From Haemophilus parahaemolyticus (GTDB lineage: Bacteria; Pseudomonadota; Gammaproteobacteria; Enterobacterales; Pasteurellaceae), in NCBI RefSeq assembly GCF_018373095.1, contig NZ_JAHAHT010000075.1:1-8826 (forward strand): a stretch of 8,826 nucleotides of DNA. The letters are read 5' to 3'. Below are positions 1 through 6,814 of this stretch, one piece after another. A program made the position numbers and the translations under genes. Under the pieces are notes generated by a model. The model saw only the letters and a program-made list of their open reading frames with translations, did not search any database and was not told the DNA's origin. How positions within the stretch are numbered: position 1 is the stretch's first letter; the number at the start of each line of letters is the position of its first letter.

Positions 1-97
1 ATGAAGAACGAATCCAATTAAAATTAAAAGGACTGAGTCCGATACAATATCGAAAACAGTCCTTTAAATAACAGTCTAACTTTTTGGGGTCAGATCA
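1..97 (+). mobile_element. Right end of an IS3-family insertion sequence (partial)
   Basis: The window opens inside an insertion sequence. It holds the C-terminal codons of an IS3-type transposase, a stop codon, then a short AT-rich end containing TTTTTGGGGTCAGATCA. Read from the other strand this end begins TGATCTGACCCC, the kind of TG...CA terminus and GACCCC-containing inverted repeat seen in many IS3-family elements. I place the outer end at about 97 from that TG/CA rule. The left end lies outside the window, so the repeat pair and the target duplication cannot be confirmed. The element ends 4 bp before the inferred -35 box of the fimbrial promoter. Confidence 0.7.
3..71 (+). CDS. IS3-family transposase (OrfB), C-terminal fragment
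   Basis: This is the last 22 codons plus stop of a reading frame entering from before the window. The peptide contains RIQLKLKGLSPIQYR and ends QSFK. It matches the conserved C-terminus of the DDE integrase-type OrfB of IS3-family elements, where an 'R-x-x-x-K-L-K-G-x-S-P-x-x-Y-R' tail follows the catalytic core. The catalytic residues lie upstream and are not visible, so whether the whole transposase is intact cannot be judged. The stop codon is followed within about 26 bases by the IS terminal sequence, the expected spacing for these elements. Confidence 0.8.
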   Translation, partial: EERIQLKLKGLSPIQYRKQSFK

Positions 98-100
98 AAC

Positions 101-129
101 TTGTATTTTTTTTTTTTTTTTTTTACAAT
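101..129 (+). promoter_or_regulatory. Putative fimbrial promoter with a poly-T spacer (phase-variation candidate)
   Basis: A -10 box TACAAT (124-129, 5 of 6 to consensus) lies 17 bp from a weak -35 box TTGTAT (101-106, 3 of 6). The whole 17-bp spacer is T, part of an uninterrupted T19 run (106-124). With these hexamers the spacing is exactly optimal for sigma70 in this copy. Gain or loss of T residues by slipped-strand mispairing would shift the spacing and so change transcription. Transcription would start near 136, leaving a leader of about 90 nt before the major pilin ATG at 228. TTGTA and TACAA also form an inverted repeat around the run. The boxes are read by eye; phase variation is inferred from known homopolymer-spacer promoters of other adhesin genes. 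Confidence 0.5.
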
Positions 130-170
130 GGCACGATTTCAACTTGATTTTTCAGGCTGAAACAAAGGTT

Positions 171-186
171 TTGTGCAATTGCACAA
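171..186. promoter_or_regulatory. 16-bp perfect palindrome in the fimbrial leader (operator or weak hairpin)
   Basis: TTGTGCAATTGCACAA is a perfect palindrome between the inferred promoter and the major pilin start. As DNA it could be a dimeric repressor or activator site. As RNA it could form a 6-bp stem with an AAUU loop followed by six U (187-192), which resembles a weak intrinsic terminator or attenuator. A degenerate version (13 of 16 positions alike over 124-139 versus 174-189) overlaps the -10 box exactly 50 bp upstream. The palindrome is plain in the sequence; its function is unknown. Confidence 0.4.
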
Positions 187-201
187 TTTTTTACTTATTC
201 T

Positions 202-221
202 TTTCTTTTATTTAAAAGGAA
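202..221 (+). promoter_or_regulatory. Ribosome binding site of the major pilin, possibly hidden in an AU-rich hairpin
   Basis: AAGGA (216-220) is the Shine-Dalgarno sequence, 7 nt before the ATG at 228, and fixes that start. Bases 202-209 (UUUCUUUU) can pair with 214-221 (AAAAGGAA) around an AUUU loop, which covers the whole site with one G-C and one G-U pair. A run of U pairing with AGGA resembles the fourU type of RNA thermometer, but the stem is weak and no fold was computed. Confidence 0.3.
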
Positions 222-227
222 TACACG

Positions 228-863
228 ATGAAAAAAACAATCTTAGCATTACTTGCTTTAGGTGCATTCGGTATGGCTAATGCTGCTCCTGTAACTCCAA
301 TTGGTACAGCAATTCCAACTCAAGCTGCGGGCGTAGTAGCTCCAGCAACTACAGGAAAAACCCACGCTAAAATCACTGTAATGGGTCAGGTGCTTGATAA
401 CACCTGTGAAATTAAAACAGAAGATAGAGAAAAAACAGTTACACTTAGAACTGTAGGTAAAAACCAATTAGTTAACCATGGTGATGTAGCGGCAGACCAA
501 TTAATCGAACTTCATGTAGAAAACTGTAAATATGGTAATACAAACCAGCCAGGTAGTAACGGTAAGCTAGTAAGTGTTGCATTCCGTTCAACCAACAATG
601 TTGACCACCTTAATAATGGCACATTGAAAAACTTAGACGCTAATCTACCAACAGGAGCTAAAAACGTAAACATCCAGTTCTCTAACTTAGATGGTACATC
701 TATTCGTCTTGGTGCAAATGATTCAGCTAACAAATTAAAAGGTATCTCTGCATCAACGGATGGTACAGGTCTTATTCAATTTAACGCTCGTTACTATGCA
801 ACGGCTCAATCTGAACCAGGTACAGTGAGATCAGAAGCTGAATTAGACTTAGCTTACGACTAA
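228..863 (+). CDS. hifA: Major fimbrial subunit, HifA-like pilin
   Basis: This is a 211-residue exported pilin, the likely shaft subunit of the fimbria. A signal peptide (residues 1-19, cut after AMANA-type sequence GMANA) precedes the mature protein. The first core strand contains ITVMGQVLDNTCEIKTE, which aligns with the N-terminal core of H. influenzae HifA as I remember it (GKVTFFGKVVENTCKVKTE). Cys60 and Cys100 would form the usual pilin disulfide. The C-terminus (ARYYAT...LDLAYD) carries the beta-zipper pattern with a penultimate-type Tyr that chaperones bind. Residues 20-46 are an Ala/Pro/Thr/Val-rich stretch placed before the core, longer than I expect for HifA. The gene has a good ribosome binding site, lies first in the cluster behind the poly-T promoter, and is closed by its own terminator, which suits a highly expressed shaft subunit. 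Confidence 0.85.
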   Translation: MKKTILALLALGAFGMANAAPVTPIGTAIPTQAAGVVAPATTGKTHAKITVMGQVLDNTCEIKTEDREKTVTLRTVGKNQLVNHGDVAADQLIELHVENCKYGNTNQPGSNGKLVSVAFRSTNNVDHLNNGTLKNLDANLPTGAKNVNIQFSNLDGTSIRLGANDSANKLKGISASTDGTGLIQFNARYYATAQSEPGTVRSEAELDLAYD

Positions 864-887
864 TCTATATAGATTGCTATCTAGCTT

Positions 888-912
888 AAGCCCGTCTTTC
901 GGCGGGCTTTTT
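888..912 (+). terminator. Intrinsic terminator after the major pilin gene
   Basis: AAGCCCG (888-894) pairs with CGGGCTT (903-909) around an 8-nt loop, followed by a T run to 912. It lies 25 bp after the pilin stop codon. A separate AT palindrome, AATCTATATAGATT (862-875), overlaps the stop. A strong terminator between the shaft subunit and the assembly genes would keep chaperone and usher expression low relative to pilin. I see no convincing promoter in 913-969, so the downstream genes probably depend on readthrough. Confidence 0.85.
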
Positions 913-969
913 ACTCTTATAGAGAGTATTTATCACTTTTTAAATAATTTTTATTCGGGAGAATAATCT

Positions 970-1680
970 ATGCTATCCATTTTTAAAAAATCGGCTCTTG
1001 TTTCAGCAACATCGCTTATGCTTTCCTTTGCAGTCTCTTCTGCTCAAGCGAGTGTAATTATTCTTGGTACGCGTCTGATTTACCCGTCTAACCAAAAAAG
1101 CCTTAATGTTCAAGTTAACAACCAAAATGGCACACCCGCTTTAGTGCAAAGTTGGATTGAAGACAAACAAGGCAACCAAGCTAATATTCCTTTTATTATT
1201 ACCCCCCCAGTAACACGTGTGGAGGGTAACCAAGGGCAAACTTTACGTATTACTTATACGGGTACGCAAGCACTCCCAGAAGATCGTGAATCACTCTATT
1301 ATTTTAATTTATTGGATATTCCACCCAAACCCAGCAAGAAAGAGCTTAAAGATAAGCCAAACTATCTGCAATTTTCGGTGCGTAGCCGTTTAAAAATGTT
1401 TTATCGCCCAAGCGGCTTACCTTATCCACCAGCAGAAGCCTATAAAAAAGTAACTTGGCAAGCCAAAGGCGGCAAACTATGGGCAGATAACCCAACACCT
1501 TACTATTTAACCTTTACCCAAGCACAAGTGGGTGCAAAAGATACCCCTGCAGCGGTGATGGTGGAACCATTTAGCCAAGGCGAATTTGATGTAAAAGGCG
1601 TGAGTAGCGGTCAAAAAGTAAAATGGTCATTAATTAATGATTACGGTGGTGATGTGGCTGGAGAATCACCAATTAAATAA
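970..1680 (+). CDS. hifB: Periplasmic fimbrial chaperone, HifB-like (PapD family)
   Basis: This 236-residue protein has a signal peptide (1-27, cleaved after SSAQA) and two immunoglobulin-like domains of the PapD family. It binds pilin subunits in the periplasm by donor-strand complementation and delivers them to the usher. The mature protein starts SVIILGTRLIYP, which puts the invariant Arg at mature position 8, as in PapD. The second subunit-anchoring residue, the Lys of the G1-strand region, is in SRLKMFYRP (Lys142, mature 115). The F1-G1 region is short (ITPPVTRVEGNQGQTLRI sits upstream), which suggests the FGS subgroup. GGGAGA lies 7 bases before the ATG and supports the start. Codons for the II-TPPV segment contain a C7 run (1202-1208). 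The usher gene follows after 20 bp. Confidence 0.9.
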   Translation: MLSIFKKSALVSATSLMLSFAVSSAQASVIILGTRLIYPSNQKSLNVQVNNQNGTPALVQSWIEDKQGNQANIPFIITPPVTRVEGNQGQTLRITYTGTQALPEDRESLYYFNLLDIPPKPSKKELKDKPNYLQFSVRSRLKMFYRPSGLPYPPAEAYKKVTWQAKGGKLWADNPTPYYLTFTQAQVGAKDTPAAVMVEPFSQGEFDVKGVSSGQKVKWSLINDYGGDVAGESPIK

Positions 1681-1700
1681 CCCCTAAAACCAATTTACTT

Positions 1701-4298
1701 ATGAAAAAATTAACTTTGAACACAGGCTTAAGTCAACTCTCTATTGCATTAGGGCTGGCGTTTGCAGGTTTTGCAGAAACAACTTGGGCAGAAGAATCCC
1801 TACCCATTTCACAAGAAGAGAAGGCACCATTAGAAAGCAACGATGAAGATGTTGAGTTCAGTGCCACCTTTTTACAAATGGGGGGGAATGGCTCTACTGT
1901 CGATGTTGCACGTTTCCAACAAAAAAACAGCGTTCTACCTGGCGAGTATCCTGCAGAAGTTTGGGTAAACAATAAAGCCAAAGGCGAAATGACGTTGCGT
2001 TTTCGTGATAGCGAAAATGCCGCTCAACCACACGCACAACTCTGCTTTACCCCAGAATTAAATGATTTACTCGATCTTGAACGTGCTGCTATTAAGCTTG
2101 CCCCAAAAGAAGATCAATGTGTCTCTATTCAAGAAGCGATCCCGCAAGGTAAAGCGGTGTTTAATACAGGGTTACAACGCTTAGAATTTACGATTGCGCA
2201 AGCCTTAACCATCAATCGCCCACGCGATTATATTGCACCAAGCCGTTGGCAAACGGGTAGCAATGCCGCGTTTGTGAATTATGATTTAAACCACAGCCGT
2301 TATACCAGCCAACTTAATACGCACTCTTCGCAGGCATATTTAAATTTACGTACTGGTATTAACTTAGGCGATTGGGCATTTCGTCACTCTGGCTCAAAAT
2401 TATGGAGTGAATATGAGGGAAAATCCTCGAATATACCATACCAAACCTACGAAACCTATTTGCAAAAAGATTTTGCCCCGATTCGTGGGTTAATGACCAT
2501 AGGTGATTTTTATACTTCAGGTCAATTTGTGGAGGGTTTTGCTCTTCGTGGAGTCGGTCTTTCTTCCGATGACCGTATGCTCTCTCCTTCCCAGATGGGG
2601 TTTGCTCCACGCGTACAAGGTATAGCCAATAGCAATGCGGTGGTTACTATTCGCCAAAATGGTAATATTGTTTATCAAACCAATGTAACCCCAGGGCCTT
2701 TTATTATTGAAGACCTCTACTCTACGGGTTATAACGGTGATTTAACGGTAGAAATTAAAGAAGCTAACGGTCAAGTACGCACCTTTATTGTGCCTTTTTC
2801 TAACATTGCCCCCCTTATTCGTATGGGGCAATTCCGCTATCAAGTTGCCGCAGGGCGATATCGTAGCGGACAACGAATTTTTGATGTCAACGTTGGGCAA
2901 GCAACGTTACAATATGGTTTACTTAACAATTTTACCCTCAATACAGGGGTTACACTCACCCGAAATTATTGGGCAGGCGCTGTAGGGATTGGTTTAAACA
3001 CGCCAATTGGTGCATTTTCATTTGATAACACTTGGACAAGAAGTATCTTCTTGCCTAACACAGCATTAGTTGCTCAAGAGACATTAAACCCATACCGTGA
3101 AGCACGTGAAGGCTACAGCCTACACGGCAGTTATAGTATTAACTTTAACCGCACGGGTACCAACGTAACCCTTGCAGCTTATCGTTACTCTTCTCGCGAT
3201 TTTTATAATTTGAGTGATGTAGTAAATGCAAAACAATTTGGTAGCGAAAGTGGATTTTCATTAACAGGCGTGCGACCAAAAAACCAATATCAGATCTCGT
3301 TAATTCAAGATCTAAAAGGTTTAGGTAGCCTCTATTTAGTTGGTTCAACCTTTAATTATTGGAATAGAACAGGAACTTATAGTCAATATCAAGTTTCCTA
3401 CGCAAACAACTTTAAGCTGTTAAGCTACCAGCTTGGTTTTTCGCAAACGATTCATCGTGAAAGTGGTCAACGTGATAACCAAATTTATCTTGGTTTTAGC
3501 ATTCCATTAGGTCGCAACCATTCGTTATCAACAAACCAAACTCGTGGTTCAGGGCTGAAAAATACTCAGGTTGGTTTAAATGGTAGCTTCGGCGATTATA
3601 ACCAATGGAGTTATGGTTTGCATGCAAACTCAGGTCAAACTGGTTATCGTAATATTTCGGGCAATATGGATTACCGCAATACACACTTTAACTTTAACTC
3701 TTCTATCTCAAAAGATAGCTACGGTTCGCGACAATTTAGCAATGCGTTATCTGGCGTGATCGTCGCACACCGTCATGGCGTAACCTTTGGTGAATCTGTT
3801 GGCGACAGTTTTGCAGTGGTGCATGCAGATGGTGCAGCGGGTGCAGAAGTGAATAGCGGACAAGGGCAAGTGTTAGATTGGTTCGGTAATGCCATTATGC
3901 CTTACACCCAGCCTTATCGCGTTAATGAAATTGGTATCGATCCACAAAATTTACCGCTAAATGTTGAATTTGATGGTACGGAGAAAAAATTTATTCCGCG
4001 AGCCAATAGTATTCACGTGATTGATTTTGAAACTAAACGTAATCGCCTCATACTGTTTAACTTAACCCGTACGAACGGCGAATTATTGCCAATGGCATCC
4101 GAAGCTTATGATGAGAATGGCAATTTTGTCGGCTATGTTGTACAAGGTGGTGTGCTGTTTGCTGGTGGTTTACAACAGCCTAAAGGCACTATCACAGTCA
4201 GCTGGGGAAATGGCGAGCAAGCCCAATGCCATTTTGATTACAGCGTGAATTTAGAGAATGCCGCCCAAATACAACAATATGAAAAAGTGTGTCAATAA
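1701..4298 (+). CDS. hifC: Outer-membrane fimbrial usher, HifC-like (FimD/PapC family)
   Basis: This is an 865-residue usher, full length for the family. It forms the outer-membrane pore that recruits chaperone-subunit complexes, catalyses polymerisation and secretes the fimbria. Domains in order: signal peptide (1-30, cut after TTWA); an acidic linker (31-50); N-terminal chaperone-subunit binding domain starting VEFSATFLQM, with VLPGEYPAEVWVNN and Cys115/Cys140; a 24-strand barrel with plug domain around residues 295-370 (PRVQGIANSNAVVTIRQNG through PLIRMGQFRYQVAAG); and C-terminal domains ending with the conserved Cys pair (843 and 864). No clear Shine-Dalgarno sequence precedes the ATG, so translation may be weak or coupled to the chaperone gene. 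A G7 run (1880-1886) lies near the start of the N-terminal domain; the frame is intact here. The next gene begins almost at once. Confidence 0.93.
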   Translation: MKKLTLNTGLSQLSIALGLAFAGFAETTWAEESLPISQEEKAPLESNDEDVEFSATFLQMGGNGSTVDVARFQQKNSVLPGEYPAEVWVNNKAKGEMTLRFRDSENAAQPHAQLCFTPELNDLLDLERAAIKLAPKEDQCVSIQEAIPQGKAVFNTGLQRLEFTIAQALTINRPRDYIAPSRWQTGSNAAFVNYDLNHSRYTSQLNTHSSQAYLNLRTGINLGDWAFRHSGSKLWSEYEGKSSNIPYQTYETYLQKDFAPIRGLMTIGDFYTSGQFVEGFALRGVGLSSDDRMLSPSQMGFAPRVQGIANSNAVVTIRQNGNIVYQTNVTPGPFIIEDLYSTGYNGDLTVEIKEANGQVRTFIVPFSNIAPLIRMGQFRYQVAAGRYRSGQRIFDVNVGQATLQYGLLNNFTLNTGVTLTRNYWAGAVGIGLNTPIGAFSFDNTWTRSIFLPNTALVAQETLNPYREAREGYSLHGSYSINFNRTGTNVTLAAYRYSSRDFYNLSDVVNAKQFGSESGFSLTGVRPKNQYQISLIQDLKGLGSLYLVGSTFNYWNRTGTYSQYQVSYANNFKLLSYQLGFSQTIHRESGQRDNQIYLGFSIPLGRNHSLSTNQTRGSGLKNTQVGLNGSFGDYNQWSYGLHANSGQTGYRNISGNMDYRNTHFNFNSSISKDSYGSRQFSNALSGVIVAHRHGVTFGESVGDSFAVVHADGAAGAEVNSGQGQVLDWFGNAIMPYTQPYRVNEIGIDPQNLPLNVEFDGTEKKFIPRANSIHVIDFETKRNRLILFNLTRTNGELLPMASEAYDENGNFVGYVVQGGVLFAGGLQQPKGTITVSWGNGEQAQCHFDYSVNLENAAQIQQYEKVCQ

Positions 4299-4313
4299 AT
4301 GGAGGATAAACTG

Positions 4314-4928
4314 ATGAAAAAAGTGAAAAAACAGCGTTTATTCCGCCCAATGATAGGCTTATTCAGCTTGTTATTTGTGGCACCTTTTGGCTCTGCATAT
4401 GATGGTCGGGTGAAATTTACTGTGGAAATTAAAGAGGGGGGAGTTTGTAAAGTCAGAGGTGGTGATGTCAATCGAGAGATTGATTTAGGCATTGCTTTAG
4501 CAGGAGACTTACAAAATATGGGGCAAACCGCCAAGGAAACTAGCTTTGATATCGCTGTGGAAGAATGTGGAGATTTACTCAATGAACCTAATAAAGTGAA
4601 ATTTGTGATAATTAGCACAAGAGGAAGCCAAACACAGCTGACACAAGGTATTTTACCTAATATGCTTACCTCTGCTAACCAAAACACGGTAGGCGTACAG
4701 TTACTAAAAAGCAATGGTCATCCTGTTCCGATAAAGTCGTTTCCCTTGGAAGCCGCACCGGAGGCATTAGAGACAAAATCAAATGGGGATACATTAGGGG
4801 TAGTTGCGACACAAGCACATGCGTTTAAGTTGCCCTTAAAAGCCCGATTCTATTCACTTACCAATGGGCTCCCCAATAAAGAAGGAGCGGTTCAAGCGGA
4901 ATTCATTTTTTCCGCCTATTATGAATAA
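4314..4928 (+). CDS. hifD: Minor fimbrial subunit, HifD-like (first copy)
   Basis: This is a 204-residue exported pilin-like protein. I choose the ATG at 4314 rather than the one at 4299, because GGAGGA (4301-4306) lies 7 nt before 4314 and this start gives a clean signal peptide (1-28, basic MKKVKKQR head, hydrophobic core, cut after FGSA). The mature protein begins YDGRVKFTVEI, a typical donor strand and first core strand, with Cys45 and Cys85 as the expected disulfide. The C-terminus AEFIFSAYYE is a standard chaperone-recognised strand with penultimate aromatic residues. It follows the usher by 15 bp, the place hifD has in H. influenzae. Minor pilins of this kind act as adaptors or tip components. 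It is paralogous to the next gene; which of the two is the true hifD counterpart is not decided. Confidence 0.8.
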   Translation: MKKVKKQRLFRPMIGLFSLLFVAPFGSAYDGRVKFTVEIKEGGVCKVRGGDVNREIDLGIALAGDLQNMGQTAKETSFDIAVEECGDLLNEPNKVKFVIISTRGSQTQLTQGILPNMLTSANQNTVGVQLLKSNGHPVPIKSFPLEAAPEALETKSNGDTLGVVATQAHAFKLPLKARFYSLTNGLPNKEGAVQAEFIFSAYYE

Positions 4929-4942
4929 AGGAAGAAGTAATT

Positions 4943-5527
4943 ATGAAAAAAACGACCTTATTTACTGGCATGATGTTATGTTTGGGTATGTTACCTAACA
5001 GCTATGCCGCCACTCAGGGAAAAGTTATCTTTAAAGGTGAGGTCATTGCTGCGAAGCTTTGTACGGTGAAAGCTGGAACAGAAAATCAAACTGTTGATTT
5101 AGGTTATATTTTAAGTAGCCAATTTTCCGCCGCTAATCAAGCTGTAGGTACAGGCAAAGGGTTTACTCTCTCAGTAACAGATTGTGGTAACGCAACAAAT
5201 CGTCTTAAATATTATTTTGTCTCCTCTTATGCTGAACAGGGTACTGGTATTTTAAAAAACTCAGATACCACATCAGGTAACCGTAATTCAGTGGGCATTC
5301 AGCTTTTTAACAAAAACAACACGGCAATTAAAGTATTGTCTCAACCAGCCTTGCCTGAACACAATCGTATAGCTGGCGGCTATACTGGTACTGAATTAAG
5401 TGCACGCGTCAATGGCAATGCTGTTGATATTGATCTTACCGCAAGATTTTACGGACGTACCGTAGGTTCAACCGACAAAGCTGGCAAAGTCTCCAGCGAA
5501 ATGACCTTTGGGGTGTGGTATGAATAA
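4943..5527 (+). CDS. Minor fimbrial subunit, HifD-like (second copy)
   Basis: This 194-residue exported pilin has a signal peptide of about 22 residues (MKKTTLFTGMMLCLGML..., cut after NSYA). The core begins TQGKVIFKGEVIAAKLCTV and the disulfide would join Cys40 and Cys81. It shares with the preceding gene the pattern GKV/GRV-F-x-x-E-I/V...C-x-V, a 'VDLG/IDLG-x-x-L' segment, a 'NSVGIQL/NTVGVQL' segment, an 'ARFY' segment and a YE C-terminus. The two therefore look like tandem duplicates that have diverged. AAGGAAG precedes the ATG at suitable distance. The gene lies 14 bp after the first minor pilin, and its end overlaps the start of the adhesin gene by 8 bp. It probably joins shaft and tip, but the exact role is unknown. 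Confidence 0.82.
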   Translation: MKKTTLFTGMMLCLGMLPNSYAATQGKVIFKGEVIAAKLCTVKAGTENQTVDLGYILSSQFSAANQAVGTGKGFTLSVTDCGNATNRLKYYFVSSYAEQGTGILKNSDTTSGNRNSVGIQLFNKNNTAIKVLSQPALPEHNRIAGGYTGTELSARVNGNAVDIDLTARFYGRTVGSTDKAGKVSSEMTFGVWYE

Positions 5528-6767
5528 AGGAACAAAAACCTTTCAAAAATTGACCGCTCTTTTTATTACCATTTTTGCAATGCCTAAGGAAACTTTAGCT
5601 GACAAGGTGGGAGAATGGCATCGAGATGGTTGTAATACAGGTCTCTATAGTGGCTGTGTTCGATTTCCAGGTAATACATCTATATCTTATTATCCTGACC
5701 ATAATATTGAAACAAAACGTTATAGTTTCCCACGGGATAACCCTACGTCACCAAAGAATCCCATAGATATGAATGCACTAATTCGCGAGTTGGGAGGAAA
5801 AAAAAACATTCGGACAGAAACTTATAAGTTATATCGACAGGCAGGAACTGGGGGGAATGGTTGCTTCCAAATTACAGCACGTTTTGATAACCAACTCTTC
5901 ACAATAGTAAATCATCAGGGGAAGAAAGTTTTTCAATTGAACTCTTTTCCTTATTTGGGCTTTGAATTGCGGGTCAAAACAGATCTATCGGGTTTTGGGG
6001 CAAATATTGGCGGTAACAGTAGTTTTAATGGTAAGTTTCATGATGTAACGAGTTATGACATCTCATTTCCGACTGGTTGTATGTTTACAGGAGAGCTAGG
6101 GATTACACCAGTATTAGAAGTGACACCTGTTGATTTGACACCTTATGTTCCCGGAACATTTAATTTTTCTAAGGGGAATATTGATCTTAATTTAGAACAC
6201 TCTTTTGTTGGCACTTTTGCTATAGAGGGGCGGGAGTCGTCTGCTTTCAGACCTCGTGTAACGAGTGATGGCGGTTCAACTATCAATGGTAAAAATGTGA
6301 CTATTCGCCTTTATGCGACAACCTGTTGGATTGATGGGCAAGCTAATCACGTACGGGATTTTGGCACGAAAAGAAGTTCAGAAATTACCGCGCCTATTAC
6401 AACAAGTGATGTAGATATTCTTGTAGACTGCGGTGCAAATGCCTATATTGAGCCGTGGATTGTATTTACCGATAATAATAATACTAGTAACGTTAGCAAC
6501 ACACTCAAAATGGTTTATACCAGTGACAGCACAAAAGTTGCCAATGTTGGCATAAGGCTGAAACAAAAAAATGGTCATTACATCGAATTCGGACCTGATA
6601 GCCCTAAAAAAGGCACTACACACCAATTAAAATTAACGAAAAGGTTTGCAGCACAAAATAAGTACATTATTAGTTTTACTCCCGAGTTAATTAAATTGAA
6701 TGCTTCCCAAAAAATCGATGGCGGAAGCTTAGAAGGCCTTGCGACTTACACCTTGTCGTATCAATAA
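5520..6767 (+). CDS. hifE: Fimbrial tip adhesin, HifE-like
   Basis: This is a 415-residue exported protein, close in length to H. influenzae HifE. I start it at ATG 5520, which overlaps the preceding stop (5525-5527); this suggests translational coupling, since the only upstream purine-rich site is a poor GGGGTG. The signal peptide is residues 1-27 (cut after ETLA). The N-terminal half (about 28-205) holds Cys38, Cys46, Cys115 and Cys187 and does not look like a pilin; it is the likely receptor-binding domain. The second half is pilin-like: Cys269/Cys304, IRLYATTCWIDG, a 'VANVGIRLKQKNG' strand like the 'VGVQL' strand of the minor pilins, and a C-terminal TYTLSYQ. This two-domain plan and last position in the operon fit a tip adhesin. 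The ligand cannot be read from sequence. An A9 run (5798-5806) lies in the adhesin half. Confidence 0.8.
   Translation: MNKGTKTFQKLTALFITIFAMPKETLADKVGEWHRDGCNTGLYSGCVRFPGNTSISYYPDHNIETKRYSFPRDNPTSPKNPIDMNALIRELGGKKNIRTETYKLYRQAGTGGNGCFQITARFDNQLFTIVNHQGKKVFQLNSFPYLGFELRVKTDLSGFGANIGGNSSFNGKFHDVTSYDISFPTGCMFTGELGITPVLEVTPVDLTPYVPGTFNFSKGNIDLNLEHSFVGTFAIEGRESSAFRPRVTSDGGSTINGKNVTIRLYATTCWIDGQANHVRDFGTKRSSEITAPITTSDVDILVDCGANAYIEPWIVFTDNNNTSNVSNTLKMVYTSDSTKVANVGIRLKQKNGHYIEFGPDSPKKGTTHQLKLTKRFAAQNKYIISFTPELIKLNASQKIDGGSLEGLATYTLSYQ
5553..5561 (-). other. Near-match DNA uptake signal inside the adhesin signal peptide
   Basis: On the minus strand the sequence is AAGAGCGGTCAATTTTTG. The core matches the Hin-type uptake signal AAGTGCGGT at 8 of 9 positions and has the usual AT-rich flank. 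It is read within the coding sequence for the signal peptide. It could be an eroded signal or chance. Confidence 0.4.
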
Positions 6768-6785
6768 CCCAGTTAAAACAAGTAT

Positions 6786-6814
6786 AAAGTGCGGTGAATT
6801 TTCACCGCATTTTT
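6786..6814. terminator. Bidirectional terminator built on a Hin-type uptake signal
   Basis: TGCGGTGAA (6790-6798) pairs perfectly with TTCACCGCA (6801-6809), followed by T5. It begins with an exact Hin-type uptake core, AAGTGCGGT (6787-6795), with an AT-rich flank. It lies 19 bp after the adhesin stop and touches the stop codon of the convergent small gene, so it can end both transcripts, better for the plus strand where the T run is stronger. Uptake signals arranged as terminators are common in Pasteurellaceae. Confidence 0.85.

Noticed and set aside
913..969. Separate promoter for the chaperone gene
   Set aside because: There are AT-rich -10-like strings but no TTG-type -35 at suitable spacing, so I do not claim one.
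4299..4313. Upstream ATG for the first minor pilin (five extra residues)
   Set aside because: The GGAGGA site lies inside this extension and is correctly spaced for the ATG at 4314, which also gives a normal signal peptide.
4292..4714. 140-codon minus-strand reading frame opposite the first minor pilin
   Set aside because: It is a shadow of the plus-strand gene: no ribosome binding site, no recognisable motifs, and the opposite strand encodes a clear pilin.
5508..5519. TTG start for the adhesin gene
   Set aside because: It adds only MGCG before the ATG at 5520, which begins a typical signal peptide and overlaps the upstream stop codon.
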